From NCBI GenBank assembly GCA_016780605.1, contig JADHLS010000022.1:1-17258 (forward strand): a stretch of 17,258 bases of DNA, in the 5' to 3' direction. A program made the position numbers and the translations under genes. The stretch comes from Reyranella sp. (GTDB taxonomy: Bacteria; Pseudomonadota; Alphaproteobacteria; Reyranellales; Reyranellaceae). Below the pieces are notes generated by a model. That model was not told where the DNA came from, did not search any database, and was given only the letters and a program-made list of their open reading frames with translations. Each line of letters opens with the position of its first letter. Position 1 is the stretch's first letter. Below are positions 1 to 8,128 of the stretch, piece after piece.

Positions 1-813
1 CATGCCGCGCGCCAGGCGCTGCAGGTTGTGGGTCGAGGAGCCCTGCGGCAGCGGCACGCCGAGCTCGTCACCGAGCTCCAGGGCGAGATGCAGGTCCTTG
101 TAGGCAAGGTCGAGCGCGAAGCTCGCCTTGAACTCGCCGCTCAGCGCCCGCTCGGACAGACTCCTGAAGGAATTGGAGTTGCCGCTGGAGTTGGCCACGA
201 CCTGGATCAGCTTCGCGGGGTCGAGCCCCGCCGTGACGCCCAGCATCAGTCCCTCGGCCGCGGCGGCGGCGTTGCAGAAGGCCAGCATGTTGTTCACCAG
301 CTTGGCCACCGTGCCGGTGCCGAGCTCGCCCATGTGGATCACGTTGGCGCTGAACGACTGCAACACCGGCAGGGCATCGTCGAACACCTTCTTGTCGCCG
401 CCCACCATGATGGCGATCGTGGCGGCTTCGGCGCCGACCGTGCCGCCGCTCACCGGCGCGTCGAGCATGGCGATGCCCTTGGCCGCCATGGCGGCGCCGA
501 TCTTCTTCACCATCGCCGGCGCGTTGGTGCTGAGGTCGATATAGGTCTGGCCCGTGCCGATGTTGGCCAGGATGCCGCCGTCGCCCAGGGTCACGGCCTC
601 GACGTCCTTGGGCATGGGCAGCGAGGTCATCACCACGTCGGCGCCCTTGGTCACCTCGGCGATCGATTTGGCGGCGGTGGCGCCGAGATCGGTGCAGGTC
701 TTCACCGCGGCGGCATTGAGGTCGAACACCGTCACCTGGTGGTTGCTGCGCTTGACGATGTTGCGGCACATGGGGCCGCCCATGTTGCCGACGCCGATGA
801 AACCGACCTTCAC
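1..813 (-). CDS. 3-hydroxyisobutyrate dehydrogenase-family NAD(P)-dependent oxidoreductase (partial, C-terminus off the window)
   Basis: A beta-hydroxyacid dehydrogenase; family members oxidise 3-hydroxyisobutyrate (valine breakdown) or reduce tartronate semialdehyde in the cytoplasm. Translating the minus strand from a GTG at 813 gives 271 residues with no stop before the window edge. The family usually has about 290-300 residues, so roughly 20-30 are missing. The N-terminal Rossmann motif GVGNMGGPM lies at residues 7-15, the substrate-binding DAPVSGG at 118-124, and the catalytic lysine in KLVNNML at Lys171. A conserved KDLHLALE helix is at 239-246. The GTG start is supported by GAGGAGGG (complement of 818-825), 4 bases upstream. 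The gene is divergent from the P450 operon. The exact substrate cannot be read from sequence; HIBADH (mmsB) and tartronate semialdehyde reductase (glxR) look alike at this level. Confidence 0.93.
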   Translation of the reverse strand, partial: MKVGFIGVGNMGGPMCRNIVKRSNHQVTVFDLNAAAVKTCTDLGATAAKSIAEVTKGADVVMTSLPMPKDVEAVTLGDGGILANIGTGQTYIDLSTNAPAMVKKIGAAMAAKGIAMLDAPVSGGTVGAEAATIAIMVGGDKKVFDDALPVLQSFSANVIHMGELGTGTVAKLVNNMLAFCNAAAAAEGLMLGVTAGLDPAKLIQVVANSSGNSNSFRSLSERALSGEFKASFALDLAYKDLHLALELGDELGVPLPQGSSTHNLQRLARGM

Positions 814-841
814 TGAACCCTCCTCACGGATGTGACGGTCG

Positions 842-847
842 ACTATA
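842..847 (-). promoter_or_regulatory. Possible -10 element (TATAGT) for the dehydrogenase gene
   Basis: On the minus strand the complement of 842-847 reads TATAGT, five of six matches to the sigma-70 -10 consensus. It lies about 30 bp before the GTG start at 813, which leaves room for a short leader carrying the ribosome site. No good -35 hexamer is visible 16-19 bp further upstream, so this is only a weak candidate. Confidence 0.3.
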
Positions 848-876
848 CGACGGAATCTCCATCGCGGTGTTTCGCC

Positions 877-903
877 TCGCAACGCGACCGGGCAATATGC
901 CCG
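877..903. promoter_or_regulatory. Two small inverted repeats upstream of the P450 gene (candidate operator)
   Basis: Two adjacent dyads lie just before the P450 ribosome site. TCGC-AAC-GCGA occupies 877-887, and CGGGCA-ATA-TGCCCG occupies 889-903 with perfect 6-bp arms and a 3-base centre. They sit in the divergent intergenic region, where a repressor of a P450 operon would be expected to bind. No regulator gene is adjacent, so both a binding role and the identity of the binder are guesses. The second dyad could also form a small hairpin in the leader RNA. Confidence 0.3.
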
Positions 904-910
904 CAAGACA

Positions 911-918
911 AGGGAGGA
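911..918 (+). promoter_or_regulatory. Ribosome binding site that decides the P450 start
   Basis: AGGGAGGA at 911-918 lies 11 bases before the ATG at 930. An in-frame ATG at 867 would add 21 residues but has no such site. The N-terminus beginning at 930 also matches CYP102 proteins, which start shortly before the proline-rich segment. Confidence 0.7.
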
Positions 919-929
919 CCGCCCGTCAA

Positions 930-3900
930 ATGGCGCGCAACAAGCTGCATCCGATCCCCCATCCGCCGCGCACGCCGGTGCTGGGCAACATGCTCACGGT
1001 CGACGGTGACGCGCCGATCCAGGACCTGATGCGGATCGCGCGCGAGCAGGGGCCGATCTTCTGGCTCGACATGATGGGCACGCCGCTGGTCGTGGTCTCG
1101 GGCGCCGACCTGGTGGCGGAACTCTGCGATGAGAAGCGCTTCGACAAGGCGGTGCGGGGCTCGCTGCGGCGCGTGCGCATGCTGGGCGGCGACGCGCTGT
1201 TCACCGCCGAGACCCAGGAGCCGAACTGGCAGAAGGCGCACAATATCCTGCTGCCCACCTTCGCCCATCGCATGATGCAGACCTACCACGCGGGCATGCT
1301 CGACATCGCCGAGCAGCTGGTCACCAAGTGGGAGCGGCTGAACGCCGACGAGGAGATCGACGTGGTGCGCGACATGACCGCGCTCACCCTCGACACGATC
1401 GGCCTCTGCGGCTTCAACTACCGCTTCAACTCGTTCTACCGCAGCGACAACCATCCCTACGTCGAATCGCTGGTGCGCGCGCTCGAGGCGGTGATGAAGA
1501 TGCGCGGCCTGCCGCTGGAGGACATCACCCAGCGCAAGAGTCGCCGGAAGCTTGAGCAGGACGTCGGCTACATGAACGGCATCGCCGACCGCATCATCCG
1601 CGAGCGCCGCGAGGTGCCCGCCGATGACCAGAGCAAGCCGGATCTTCTCGGCTTCATGCTGAGCGGCGTCGACAAGCAGAGCGGTGAGCGGCTGGACGAC
1701 GTCAACATCCGCTATCAGATGAACACTTTCCTGATCGCCGGCCACGAGACCACCAGCGGCATGCTGTCGTTTGCGATCTACTTCCTCTTGAACAATCCGC
1801 ACGTGATCCAGAAGGCCTACGACGAGGTCGACCGCGTGCTGGGCCGCGACATCAATGCGAGGCCCAGCGCGCAACAGGTCAACCAGCTGGTCTATATCGG
1901 CCAGATCCTGAAGGAGGCGCTGCGGCTGTGGCCGACCGCGCCGGCCTTCGGGCTCTACCCGTACGAGAACGAGACGATCGGTGGGAAATACAAGCTGCGC
2001 AAGCGCACCTTCGTCACCGTGCTGACGGCGATGCTGCACCGCGATCAATCCGTCTGGGGGCCGCGCGCGGAAGTGTTCGATCCCGACAACTTCGCGCCGG
2101 AGCGCGAGGCCAGGATGCCGGCGCACGCCTTCAAGCCGTTCGGCAACGGCCAGCGCGCCTGCATCGGGCGGCAGTTCGCCATGACCGAGGCGACCCTGGT
2201 GCTGGGCCTGATCCTGCAGCGCTTCCGCCTGATCGACCACACGCGCTATCAGCTCAAGATCAAGGAATCGCTAACCATCAAGCCCGAAGGCCTGACGATG
2301 CGCGTGCGCCTGCGCCCCGATGTCGTGCGCGGATCGGGCGTCAGCGTCGCGGCGAAGCCGGTGGCAAAGAAGCCGGCGGCGAAGAAGGCGGCGAAGAGAC
2401 ACGGCACGCCGCTAACCGTGCTGTTCGGCTCCAACATGGGTACGGCCGAGGAGCTGGCGCGCTCGATCGCCGAGGCAGGCGAGGCGCAGGGCTTTGCCGC
2501 TGCGCTCGGAAGCCTCGACGATCACGCCGGCAAGCTGCCGACCGACGGCGCCGTGGCGATCGTCTGCGCCTCCTACAATGGCGGCCCGCCGGACAATGCC
2601 GGCAGCTTCCTGAAGACCCTGCGCGAAGCGGCGCCCGGATCGCTGGCCGGCGTACGCTACACCGTGTTCGGCTGCGGCAACCGCGACTGGGCCTCGACCT
2701 ACCAGGCGATCCCGCGCCAGATCGACGAGCTTCTGGCCGCCAAGGGCGCCGAGCGCCTCTATGCGCGCGGTGAAGGCGATGCCAAGGAGGACCTCGACGG
2801 CCATTTCCAGGCCTGGAACGAGCCGCTGCTGCCGGCGCTTGCCGACAAGCTTGGCGTCGAGCTCGAAGCGGACACGGGAGCAGCCCACGAGCCGCTCTAT
2901 CAGGTGCAGACGGTCGACAAGCCGCCGGCCAATCCCATCATCGGCGGCGCGGGCGCGCTGCCCATGCGCGTGCTGGCCAACCGCGAGCTGCAGAACGCCC
3001 AGTCCTCGGGGCGCAGCACGCGGCACATCGAGGTGCTGCTGCCCGACGGCGTCAGTTATCGCGCCGGCGATCACTTGAGCATCGTGCCGCAGAATGCCGC
3101 CGCGCTGGTCGAGCGCGCGGTGCGCCGCTTCGGCTTCGCGCCGGGCGCGCATGTCATGCTGACCGCGGCCGAAGGGCGGCGCGCCAACCTGCCGGTCGGC
3201 GAGGCCGTCGCCGTGCATCGGCTGCTGTCCGACTTCGTCGAGCTGCAGCATCCGGCGACGCGCAAGCAGATCCAGACCATGGCGCAGCACACGCGCTGCC
3301 CGTTCACGCGACCCAAGCTCGAGGCGCTGCTCGACGAGGAGCGCTTCCGCGGCGAGGTTTTAGGCAAGCGCAGGTCCGTGCTCGATCTCCTGGAAGAGCA
3401 TCCGGCCTGCGAGCTGCCGTTCGCGGCGTTCCTGGAGATGCTGCCGCTGATGACGCCGCGCTACTACTCGATCTCGTCTTCGCCGATGGCCGACGGCAAC
3501 CGGTGCTCGATCACCGTTGCGGTCGTCGAGGGCCCGGCGCGCTCGGGCAGCGGCGTCTACTATGGAGTCTGCTCCAACCATCTGCTGCGTCAGGCGGCGG
3601 GCGGCACGGTACAAGCCTTCGTGAAGGAGACGAAGGTGGGTTTCCGCCTGCCGGTCGATCCGGCAGTGCCGATCGTGATGATCGGTCCGGGCACAGGCTT
3701 GGCGCCGTTTCGCGGCTTCCTGCGCGAACGCGCCGCGCTCAAGGCACAGGGGCGGTCGCTCGGGCCGGCGATGCTGTTCTTCGGCTGCCGCCATCCCGAG
3801 CAGGATTTCATCTATGAAAAGGAGCTCAGGGAACAGGCCGATGCCGGCATAGTTGATCTCCACGTCGCCTTCTCGCGCCACGACGGAAAGAAAACCTACG

Positions 3901-4097
3901 TGCAGGATCTCCTGAAGGCCGAAGCCGACCGCGTGCGCAGCCTGATCGATCGCGGCGGCATGGTCTATGTCTGCGGCGACGGCGGGCGCATGGAGCCCGA
4001 CGTCAAGCGCGCCCTGGCGGCGATGTACGATGAGGCCTTCGTGGGCCGGCTCGCCGCCGACCATCGCTACGTGCTGGACGTTTGGGCGAGCAGCTGA
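930..4097 (+). CDS. Self-sufficient cytochrome P450/NADPH-P450 reductase fusion, CYP102 (BM3) family
   Basis: A bifunctional fatty-acid-type monooxygenase: the heme domain hydroxylates the substrate and the fused diflavin reductase delivers electrons from NADPH. At 1055 residues it is close to P450 BM3 (about 1049). The heme domain (about 1-465) has I-helix AGHETT at 270-275, the ExxR motif EALR at 329-332, and the heme loop FGNGQRACIG with Cys411. A Lys/Ala-rich linker (about 475-491, KPVAKKPAAKKAAKR) follows. The FMN domain has SNMGTAEE at 501-508 and aromatic flavin contacts Tyr549 and Trp587. The FAD/NADPH part has RYYSISSSP at 844-852, GPGTGLAPFRG at 919-929, YVCGDGG at 1013-1019 and C-terminal Trp1052. 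By eye against BM3, active-site Phe87 is kept (Phe91), but the fatty-acid carboxylate anchors Arg47 and Tyr51 are Thr51 and Val55. It is first gene of an operon with the DUF445 and phasin genes. Confidence 0.97.
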   Translation: MARNKLHPIPHPPRTPVLGNMLTVDGDAPIQDLMRIAREQGPIFWLDMMGTPLVVVSGADLVAELCDEKRFDKAVRGSLRRVRMLGGDALFTAETQEPNWQKAHNILLPTFAHRMMQTYHAGMLDIAEQLVTKWERLNADEEIDVVRDMTALTLDTIGLCGFNYRFNSFYRSDNHPYVESLVRALEAVMKMRGLPLEDITQRKSRRKLEQDVGYMNGIADRIIRERREVPADDQSKPDLLGFMLSGVDKQSGERLDDVNIRYQMNTFLIAGHETTSGMLSFAIYFLLNNPHVIQKAYDEVDRVLGRDINARPSAQQVNQLVYIGQILKEALRLWPTAPAFGLYPYENETIGGKYKLRKRTFVTVLTAMLHRDQSVWGPRAEVFDPDNFAPEREARMPAHAFKPFGNGQRACIGRQFAMTEATLVLGLILQRFRLIDHTRYQLKIKESLTIKPEGLTMRVRLRPDVVRGSGVSVAAKPVAKKPAAKKAAKRHGTPLTVLFGSNMGTAEELARSIAEAGEAQGFAAALGSLDDHAGKLPTDGAVAIVCASYNGGPPDNAGSFLKTLREAAPGSLAGVRYTVFGCGNRDWASTYQAIPRQIDELLAAKGAERLYARGEGDAKEDLDGHFQAWNEPLLPALADKLGVELEADTGAAHEPLYQVQTVDKPPANPIIGGAGALPMRVLANRELQNAQSSGRSTRHIEVLLPDGVSYRAGDHLSIVPQNAAALVERAVRRFGFAPGAHVMLTAAEGRRANLPVGEAVAVHRLLSDFVELQHPATRKQIQTMAQHTRCPFTRPKLEALLDEERFRGEVLGKRRSVLDLLEEHPACELPFAAFLEMLPLMTPRYYSISSSPMADGNRCSITVAVVEGPARSGSGVYYGVCSNHLLRQAAGGTVQAFVKETKVGFRLPVDPAVPIVMIGPGTGLAPFRGFLRERAALKAQGRSLGPAMLFFGCRHPEQDFIYEKELREQADAGIVDLHVAFSRHDGKKTYVQDLLKAEADRVRSLIDRGGMVYVCGDGGRMEPDVKRALAAMYDEAFVGRLAADHRYVLDVWASS

Positions 4098-5365
4098 CCC
4101 GCGCCCCCGGACGGGATCGCGAGCGTGCCCGCGCGCTCAGCCGCATCAAGCTCGCGGCGACGGCGCTGCTGGTCTGCACGGCAGGGCTGTTCATCGTGGC
4201 GCGGCACTTCGAGCCGACGCACTGGGCCTGGGGCTACGTCGCGGCCTTCGCGGCGGCGGCGACGGTCGGCGGCTTGGCCGACTGGTACGCCGTGGTCGCG
4301 CTGTTCCGCCGGCCAATCGGCCTGCCGATTCCGCACACCGCCATCATCCCGCGCAATCACCTGCGCATCGCCGACACGCTGGGCGAGTTCATCGAGACCA
4401 ACTTCCTGGCGCCCGAGCCGGTCGAGGCGCGCCTCGGCGAGGTCGACTTCGCGTCGCTGGTGGCGGAGTGGCTCAGCGACCGCGAGCGCAGCGCCGCACT
4501 GGCCGATTTCATCCTGAAGCTGTTGCCGCAGTCGCTGGGCGCCATCGAGCAGTCGGGCCTGAAGGACTTTTTGGGCAAGCGGATCATGACCGAGCTCGAG
4601 CGCGTCGAATTGGCGCCCTTGGCGGCGGGCCTGTTGAGCGCGGTCACCGAGAAGGGCCGTCACCAGCGCCTGCTCGACGAGCTTTTGGGCGCTCTGGAGA
4701 AGGTGCTGACCAACGAGGAGACGCTGGCGGCCTTGCGCGAGAAGATCCGCCAGGAACTGCCGGCGCTGTTCAACCTCTACCGGGCGGACGCCTATCTGCT
4801 GCGCAAGATCGTGGCCTCCACCAGCGCCTTCATCCAGGACGCCCGCGTCGACGCCGGCCATCCGCTGCGCCGGGAGTTCGACAGTTTCGTGACCGGCTTC
4901 ATCGAGCAGCTGCGCAGCTCGCAGGCCTTCGCCCGCCGCGCCGAGGGCCTCAAGCGCGACCTGCTGGCGCGGCCGGAGATAACGTCCCTGGCGGAAGGCG
5001 CCTGGGAGAGCCTTAAAAGCTTCCTCGAGCAGGATTCACGGGCCACCGACAGCCAGGTGCGCCGCCAGCTCGAGGCCATGCTGGTCGAGATCGGCCGGCA
5101 GCTGGGGCGCGATCCGGCGATCCGAGCCGAGATCAACCGCGGCATGGTGCGCGTGCTTGGCGATTTCGTGCAGAACCAGAAGAGCGGCGTCGGCCGCTTC
5201 ATCGCCGATCAGGTGAAGTCGTGGGACATCGACATGCTGATCGGCCGCATCGAGCTCACGGTGGGGCGCGATCTGCAATATATCCGCTTCAATGGTGCGA
5301 TGATCGGCGGGCTGGCGGGTTTGGCCTTGCATGCGCTGGAGCAGGGGTTGAAGCTCACTCTTTAG
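4082..5365 (+). CDS. DUF445 family membrane protein
   Basis: A conserved membrane-anchored protein of unknown function (DUF445, the family of E. coli YjiN). It has 427 residues. Two hydrophobic segments lie near the N-terminus (about 22-41 and 50-74), followed by the family signature region GGLADWYAVVALFRRPIG at 63-80 and PHTAIIPRN at 84-92. A long, charged, helical and probably coiled middle runs from about 100 to 395. A last hydrophobic stretch (about 402-420, NGAMIGGLAGLALHAL) closes the protein, so the charged middle would sit between two membrane anchors. The start used is a TTG that overlaps the P450 stop by 16 bp, implying translational coupling. No strong ribosome site is visible, so the exact start is uncertain; the in-frame CTG at 4094 is another option. 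Pairing with CYP102 is unusual, and the role is unknown. Confidence 0.9.
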   Translation: MGEQLTRAPGRDRERARALSRIKLAATALLVCTAGLFIVARHFEPTHWAWGYVAAFAAAATVGGLADWYAVVALFRRPIGLPIPHTAIIPRNHLRIADTLGEFIETNFLAPEPVEARLGEVDFASLVAEWLSDRERSAALADFILKLLPQSLGAIEQSGLKDFLGKRIMTELERVELAPLAAGLLSAVTEKGRHQRLLDELLGALEKVLTNEETLAALREKIRQELPALFNLYRADAYLLRKIVASTSAFIQDARVDAGHPLRREFDSFVTGFIEQLRSSQAFARRAEGLKRDLLARPEITSLAEGAWESLKSFLEQDSRATDSQVRRQLEAMLVEIGRQLGRDPAIRAEINRGMVRVLGDFVQNQKSGVGRFIADQVKSWDIDMLIGRIELTVGRDLQYIRFNGAMIGGLAGLALHALEQGLKLTL

Positions 5366-5381
5366 CCCGCAGGAGGTTCGC

Positions 5382-5804
5382 ATGGCCCAGACACCGCAGA
5401 ACTTCACCGACATGTTCAAGAACCTGGGCGAGCAGCTCAAGCTGCCGCAGGTCGACGTCGCCAAGATCATGGAGCATCACCAGAAGAACCTCGAGGCCAT
5501 GACCAGGTCATGGCAGGCAATGGCCAGCGGCGCCTCCGAGATCGCCCAGAAGCAGCGCGCCATCTTCGAGGAGACGGTCAAGGACGTCACCGAGATCGTG
5601 AAGGAGTACAAGCCCGGCGGCAGCGCCCAGGAGATCATGGCCAAGCAGTCGGAGTTCGCGAAGAAGGCTATGGAAGCGGCCATCGCCAACACGCGCGACA
5701 TCGCCGAGCTGGTTCAGAAATCGAGCGCCGAAGCCTTCAAGATCGTGCAGGACCGCATGAAGGAGTCCTACGAGGAGATCAAGGCGGGCGTGGAGAAGAA
5801 GTAG
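5382..5804 (+). CDS. phaP: Phasin family protein (granule-associated)
   Basis: Phasins are small amphipathic helical proteins that coat polyhydroxyalkanoate or other lipid granules. This one has 140 residues, is almost wholly helical and highly charged, lacks cysteine, and has no signal peptide. The central stretch around residues 86-122 (QEIMAKQSEFAKKAMEAA, then DIAELVQKSSAEAFKIVQ) and the MKESYEEIK tail resemble the alphaproteobacterial phasin subfamily. The ATG is fixed by AGGAGG at 5371-5376, 5 bases upstream. It begins 16 bp after the DUF445 stop, so it probably shares the P450 transcript. It converges on the alpha/beta hydrolase gene with only 22 bp between the stops and no clear terminator. 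The family call is good; which granule it coats is inferred. Confidence 0.88.
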   Translation: MAQTPQNFTDMFKNLGEQLKLPQVDVAKIMEHHQKNLEAMTRSWQAMASGASEIAQKQRAIFEETVKDVTEIVKEYKPGGSAQEIMAKQSEFAKKAMEAAIANTRDIAELVQKSSAEAFKIVQDRMKESYEEIKAGVEKK

Positions 5805-5826
5805 TCCTCTGCCGGCCGGCGCTCCC

Positions 5827-6603
5827 TTAAGACCGGCGCCAGTCGGGATAGACCAAACTCTTCCAGCCCGACCGGTCGAACTTCTTCCACTCGCCCTCGG
5901 GCTGGGCCACGCGGTCGGCGACGGCGTAGACGGCGGCCGGATGATGGCCGAGCCCGCAGTGGCTGCCATAGACCTCGATGTTCTCGGCCTCGGCGCTTTC
6001 CTCGTTGAGACAGGTCTGCCAGGCGCAGATGCCGTCGGAGCGGCTGAAGATCGACGTCGTCGGCACCGGCGGCGGCGCAGCGAGTGGTCCCGCGATGTGC
6101 TGGTCGCGGCCCTCGACCTTCTGGCCGGAAGCGAATTCGTAGACCTTCCAGGCATTGGTCGCCTTGGGGCTGCCGGTGAACGGGCTGCCGAGGCTGATCA
6201 CCGAGCGCACCTTGTCGGGCACGTGCTTGGCGAGCTGGCGGGCATAGATGCCGCCCAGGCTCCAGCCGACCAGGCTGATCTTGCGCCGGCCATAACGCTC
6301 ATGGAGCTCCTCGACGCGGTCGATCATGTCGCCCTCGACGCCGGGACGCAGGCCGAGGTTGCGACCCTGCTTCCAGCCGTGGACCGCGTAGCCCTGTGCC
6401 TTCAGGAAGCCGCGCAGCGGCTGGGTGGAAAGATCGCTGGCCAGCAATCCCGGGAACACCAGGACCGGATGCCCATCGCCGCGTGGCGCCGCGGCAAGCC
6501 AGGGCCGCAGCAGCATGAACGCGCCCAGCTCCTGGACGGCACGACCTTCGAGCAGCAACAGCGTGCGAGAGGGTGGACGCAACGCTTCGGCGGCAACAGT
6601 CAT
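5827..6603 (-). CDS. Alpha/beta hydrolase (esterase/lipase-like)
   Basis: A 258-residue cytoplasmic alpha/beta hydrolase with no signal peptide. The nucleophile elbow GWSLGG gives Ser115. FPGLLASD at 50-57 would supply the oxyanion hole. Asp190 (SRSD) and His215 (GSHCGLG) are the likely rest of the triad, although His220 and His221 are nearby. The ATG at 6603 follows an AAGGA (minus strand) about 7 bases upstream. The gene lies 58 bp downstream of WS/DGAT on the same strand, so they are probably co-transcribed. That context suggests a role on acyl esters, for example turnover of stored neutral lipid. The sequence alone does not set the substrate; it could be a lipase, a carboxylesterase or a thioesterase. 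Confidence 0.85.
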   Translation of the reverse strand: MTVAAEALRPPSRTLLLLEGRAVQELGAFMLLRPWLAAAPRGDGHPVLVFPGLLASDLSTQPLRGFLKAQGYAVHGWKQGRNLGLRPGVEGDMIDRVEELHERYGRRKISLVGWSLGGIYARQLAKHVPDKVRSVISLGSPFTGSPKATNAWKVYEFASGQKVEGRDQHIAGPLAAPPPVPTTSIFSRSDGICAWQTCLNEESAEAENIEVYGSHCGLGHHPAAVYAVADRVAQPEGEWKKFDRSGWKSLVYPDWRRS

Positions 6604-6661
6604 CGAGTGTCCTTTGTCGTTGAGATCAGAGTCTCACATATCGGAAGGCGGCAAAAGCGTT

Positions 6662-8128
6662 TCAACCGGGGACAACCGCCTTCTTCAGCTCTTCGGCCGC
6701 GGCCACAAGATAGTCCCCGAGCTTGCCGACATCGGGAACCGCCCGCCGGTCGGCGGTCAAGCCGAAGTTCAACGCATCCATGTAGCTCTGCACCGTGATG
6801 TTGAGCGCAGCTCCATGGGCAGGGATCGACACCGGATGCAGCGCCGTCACCTTGGCGCCGGCGCAGTAGAGCGGCATCGGCGGGCCCGGGACGTTGGAGA
6901 TGGTGACGTTCATCGGCATGGGCAGCGTGTCGGCAAGCCCGCTGCGGCCGTAGACCAGCATGATGAGCTGCAGCAGGATCGGCGCGCCGACAAAGGCGAA
7001 GTCCTGCGGGACGGCGTCGCGGAACGTGCCGGCGATCTGCTTGGATTCCGACGACGACTTCAGGATCGCTTTCAGACGCTCGACGGGATCGGCGATGTCG
7101 GTCGCGATCGAGCACAGCATGCCCGAGACCTGGTTGTTCTGCCGCGCGTCGCCGGGCTCGCGCAGGCTGATCGGCACGCCCGCGATCAACGGCTTGTCGG
7201 GCAGCTGGCCCTTCTCCTGCAGATAGCGCCGCAGCGCGCCGGCGCAGATCGCCATCACCACGTCGTTGAGCTTGGTGCCGCTTGCCTTGGCGATCGCCTT
7301 GGCGTCGGAGAGCGACACCGTGCGCGCGGCGTAGCTGCGCTCGCGCGTGATGGTGGCGTTGAACGGCGTCTTGGGGGCGTTGAGGTTCGGCAGCTGCTTC
7401 ACCAGGCTCTGCAGCGTCGCCAGTGCCTTGGGCCCGGCCTCGCCGGGCTTGTTGAGGAAAGCGTTGGTCATGGCCGTGCCGATCTCCGACGCGGTCTGCC
7501 ACATGCGCAACTGCTGGCGCATCATGTTGCCCACGATGTCGGCCACGCCCTTCACCGGATCGACGGCGGTGGGCGAGCTTGGAGCGCCGGGCGCTCCGCT
7601 CGAAGATCCGGCTTTCGCCGCCGGCGGCGGCACCTCGCGCGGCGTCGCGCTCACGTCGTACAGCGCCTTGTTGATCGCCATTCCGGCGCCGCCGTCGATC
7701 GCGGCATGATGGACCTTGGAGTAGAGGACGCCCTGGCCGTTCTCCAGGCCGGTGATGACATAGAACTGCCAAAGCGGCCGGCTGCGATCGAGCGTGTTGG
7801 CGTGCAGGCGGCCGATCACCTCCTCGAGCTGCGCCTCGGTGCCTGGCGCCGGCAGCGCCGTCTCGCGCAGATGGTAGTCGAGGTCGAGGTCATCGGCGTC
7901 GACCCAGCCGGGATGGTCGAGGTCGTAGAGCGAGGGCGCCAGCCGCTTGGAGAAGATCGGGATGGTGTGCAGGCGGCTTTCGAAGAAGCGCCGGAAGTGC
8001 TGGTAGAAGCTGCCCTCGAACCCCGGCGGAAGCTCGAAGTAGGTCAGCCCCGCCACGTGCATGGGGGTCTCGGGCGTCTCGAGATAAAGGAACGACGCAT
8101 CGATGCCCGACAGCTGCTGCTGGTCCAT
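6662..8128 (-). CDS. Wax ester synthase/diacylglycerol acyltransferase (WS/DGAT)
   Basis: Transfers an acyl group from acyl-CoA to a long-chain alcohol or diacylglycerol, making wax esters or triacylglycerol for storage. The 488-residue length fits the family (about 450-490). The catalytic HHxxxDG motif is HHAAIDG at 140-146, preceded by PLW at 118-120. The structural ND motif (LNDVVMA) is at 287-293 and SNVPGP at 411-416. A Pro/Ala/Ser-rich loop around 163-190 links the two halves. The ATG at 8128 follows GGGAGGA (complement of 8133-8139), 4 bases upstream. It leads a two-gene unit with the alpha/beta hydrolase and is divergent from a phasin gene. WS versus DGAT preference cannot be decided by eye. 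The domain and catalytic motif are clear. Confidence 0.96.
   Translation of the reverse strand: MDQQQLSGIDASFLYLETPETPMHVAGLTYFELPPGFEGSFYQHFRRFFESRLHTIPIFSKRLAPSLYDLDHPGWVDADDLDLDYHLRETALPAPGTEAQLEEVIGRLHANTLDRSRPLWQFYVITGLENGQGVLYSKVHHAAIDGGAGMAINKALYDVSATPREVPPPAAKAGSSSGAPGAPSSPTAVDPVKGVADIVGNMMRQQLRMWQTASEIGTAMTNAFLNKPGEAGPKALATLQSLVKQLPNLNAPKTPFNATITRERSYAARTVSLSDAKAIAKASGTKLNDVVMAICAGALRRYLQEKGQLPDKPLIAGVPISLREPGDARQNNQVSGMLCSIATDIADPVERLKAILKSSSESKQIAGTFRDAVPQDFAFVGAPILLQLIMLVYGRSGLADTLPMPMNVTISNVPGPPMPLYCAGAKVTALHPVSIPAHGAALNITVQSYMDALNFGLTADRRAVPDVGKLGDYLVAAAEELKKAVVPG

Noticed and set aside
843..2240. Long open frame (465 codons) on the minus strand opposite the P450
   Set aside because: Its sequence is His/Arg/Ala/Val-rich with no recognisable domain, typical of the antisense frame of GC-rich genes. 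The plus-strand P450 fully explains this DNA.
5811..5840. GGCGC/GCGCC repeats between phasin and hydrolase as a terminator
   Set aside because: Short arms with a long loop extending into the hydrolase coding sequence, and no T-run.
6621..6636. TGAGA-N6-TCTCA dyad between WS/DGAT and hydrolase
   Set aside because: Five-base arms only, no T-run and no promoter pattern; likely chance.
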